NCBI GenBank assembly: GCA_020628165.1
Contig: JAHDFM010000005.1
Coordinates: forward strand, 65,981 to 129,980
DNA from: Bdellovibrionales bacterium
GTDB lineage: Bacteria; Bdellovibrionota; Bdellovibrionia; Bdellovibrionales; UBA1609
Direction: 5' to 3'
DNA length: 64,000 bases
The position numbers and the translations under genes are program-made. How positions within the stretch are numbered: the stretch's first letter is position 1; the number at the start of each line of letters is the position of its first letter. This document shows positions 63,289 to 64,000 of this stretch, piece after piece. The notes under the pieces are model-generated. The model had not been told where the DNA came from. It saw only the letters and a list, made by a program, of their open reading frames with translations, and did not search any database.

Positions 63289-64000
63289 TTATCTACGTCG
63301 TCTTGGACGATCATGGTCGTGGTCTTGGCCACTGACGTTGGCGTAAACAACAAGCTCAGCTCTTGAACCGTGTATCTTTGTTGAAACAGCTTCAATAGTG
63401 ATGGATCTCACTGAGCGATTTCTTATGTTTGAAACCTGAGCAGTTTCAGTTCTATTTTCTCTCACATAACCTTCAAGGTTCCACAATCTTTCAGTTTGAC
63501 CATTGCTGTAAGTGATCCAAGCTCTTTCTATTTCGACTGAATTCTTGGTGCTGTGAACCATCACTGAACTGACGTTTTTATGGCCGACGTGGAATGTTTT
63601 AGAATCTAAAACCACTTTATCCACTTTATATGACCCTAAACGAACTTGTCTGTTGCGGTGTTGGTGACCATCTCCACGTCTTTTCTTTTTAACGGTGACA
63701 ACAATGGAACGAACACGAACGTCTTGACCAACAATTAAGCGCCAAGGACCATCTGAGTAACGGCCGTGGTTGTTAAGGATGACAGTGTCCATGCGGTCGC
63801 GGCGCTCATGATCACGGTGGCGATCTCTATTACTATGATGATGAGGTCTGCGATGGCGACGTTCGCCTCTTTCCATGTATTCGCTATCAACAATAGAGCC
63901 ATCAACTTTCAATTCGACAAGTGACATGGATCCTCGCACACGACCTGTGACTGTAACGCTGACAAGTTTAGAGTTACGGCCTAGTGATGTGACTTGGTTG
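63289..64000 (-). CDS. His/Arg-rich exported-type protein (5' end outside window)
   Basis: At least 237 residues are seen; the frame stays open to the right edge, so the GTG at 63939 is not the true start. Two or three beta-rich repeats (SKLVSVTVTGRVRGSMSL; GPWRLIVGQDVRVRSIVVTV; SVRSITIEAVSTKIHGSRAEL) are separated by linkers extremely rich in His, Arg and Asp (HRRPHHHSNRDRHRDHERR) and the chain ends DHDHDRPRRRR. Such linkers could bind metals or nucleic acid. No family recognised. A terminator follows the stop. Confidence 0.7.
   Translation of the reverse strand, partial: NQVTSLGRNSKLVSVTVTGRVRGSMSLVELKVDGSIVDSEYMERGERRHRRPHHHSNRDRHRDHERRDRMDTVILNNHGRYSDGPWRLIVGQDVRVRSIVVTVKKKRRGDGHQHRNRQVRLGSYKVDKVVLDSKTFHVGHKNVSSVMVHSTKNSVEIERAWITYSNGQTERLWNLEGYVRENRTETAQVSNIRNRSVRSITIEAVSTKIHGSRAELVVYANVSGQDHDHDRPRRRR

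Overview
The window looks like chromosome of a low-GC, Gram-negative bacterium of the Bdellovibrionota type (Bdellovibrio/Bacteriovorax-like). This is an inference from content: many signal-peptide and lipoprotein genes of unknown family, several surface or degradative secreted proteins, two lipoprotein-like N-termini of the form F-[QN]-N-C, and a normal complement of housekeeping genes (hisS, pepN, queG, a CCA-adding/poly(A) polymerase, tRNA-Asp). I saw no phage, insertion sequence, integrase or CRISPR array. Both edges cut genes: the first gene lacks its 5' end (left edge) and the last gene, on the minus strand, lacks its 5' end (right edge).

Layout. 1-9.9 kb: tail of a surface protein, a methyltransferase/potassium-channel pair, two small secreted proteins, a TVP38-FAD oxidoreductase operon, a DCC-family protein, and a divergent HxlR / SDR + double-cupin locus. 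9.9-16 kb: an FMN glutamate-synthase-like protein with two N-terminal CDGSH iron-sulfur motifs, a methyltransferase divergent from a LysR regulator, and a FIST sensor translationally coupled to a hybrid histidine kinase. 16-24.5 kb: five consecutive plus-strand secreted proteins, mostly unrecognised, including an alpha/beta-hydrolase-like protein and a Ser-rich protein with a TAXI-like solute-binding domain. 24.7-35.6 kb: a membrane protein, tRNA-Asp, pepN, marC-like and AGCS transporter genes, an outer-membrane barrel protein with very strong expression signals, a TPR protein, hisS, kynB and a small coupled membrane protein.

36-43.3 kb is dominated by one 2404-residue mosaic surface protein: thrombospondin type-3-like calcium repeats, a module shared with the gene at the left edge, more type-3 repeats, nine thrombospondin type-1-like W-x-x-W repeats and a carbohydrate-binding-like C-terminus. 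It is the most striking object in the window and a plausible prey- or surface-attachment protein. 43.3-51.2 kb: a LysR gene divergent from a truncated alcohol-dehydrogenase remnant, a patatin-like secreted protein, and a compact amino-acid catabolism operon (arginase family, threonine aldolase family, VOC, tryptophan 2,3-dioxygenase). With kynB 12 kb away, tryptophan can be taken to kynurenine, but no kynureninase is visible here.

51.4-64 kb: a GH16 glucanase lipoprotein, a DUF1461 membrane protein, an Ig-like-repeat lipoprotein, queG divergent from cca, an NlpC/P60-like lipoprotein convergent with an HExxH metallopeptidase, two small secreted proteins and a His/Arg-rich edge protein. Overall the window combines routine metabolism with an unusually dense set of exported proteins, as expected for a predatory or polymer-degrading lifestyle. 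Functions of the unrecognised secreted proteins remain open.
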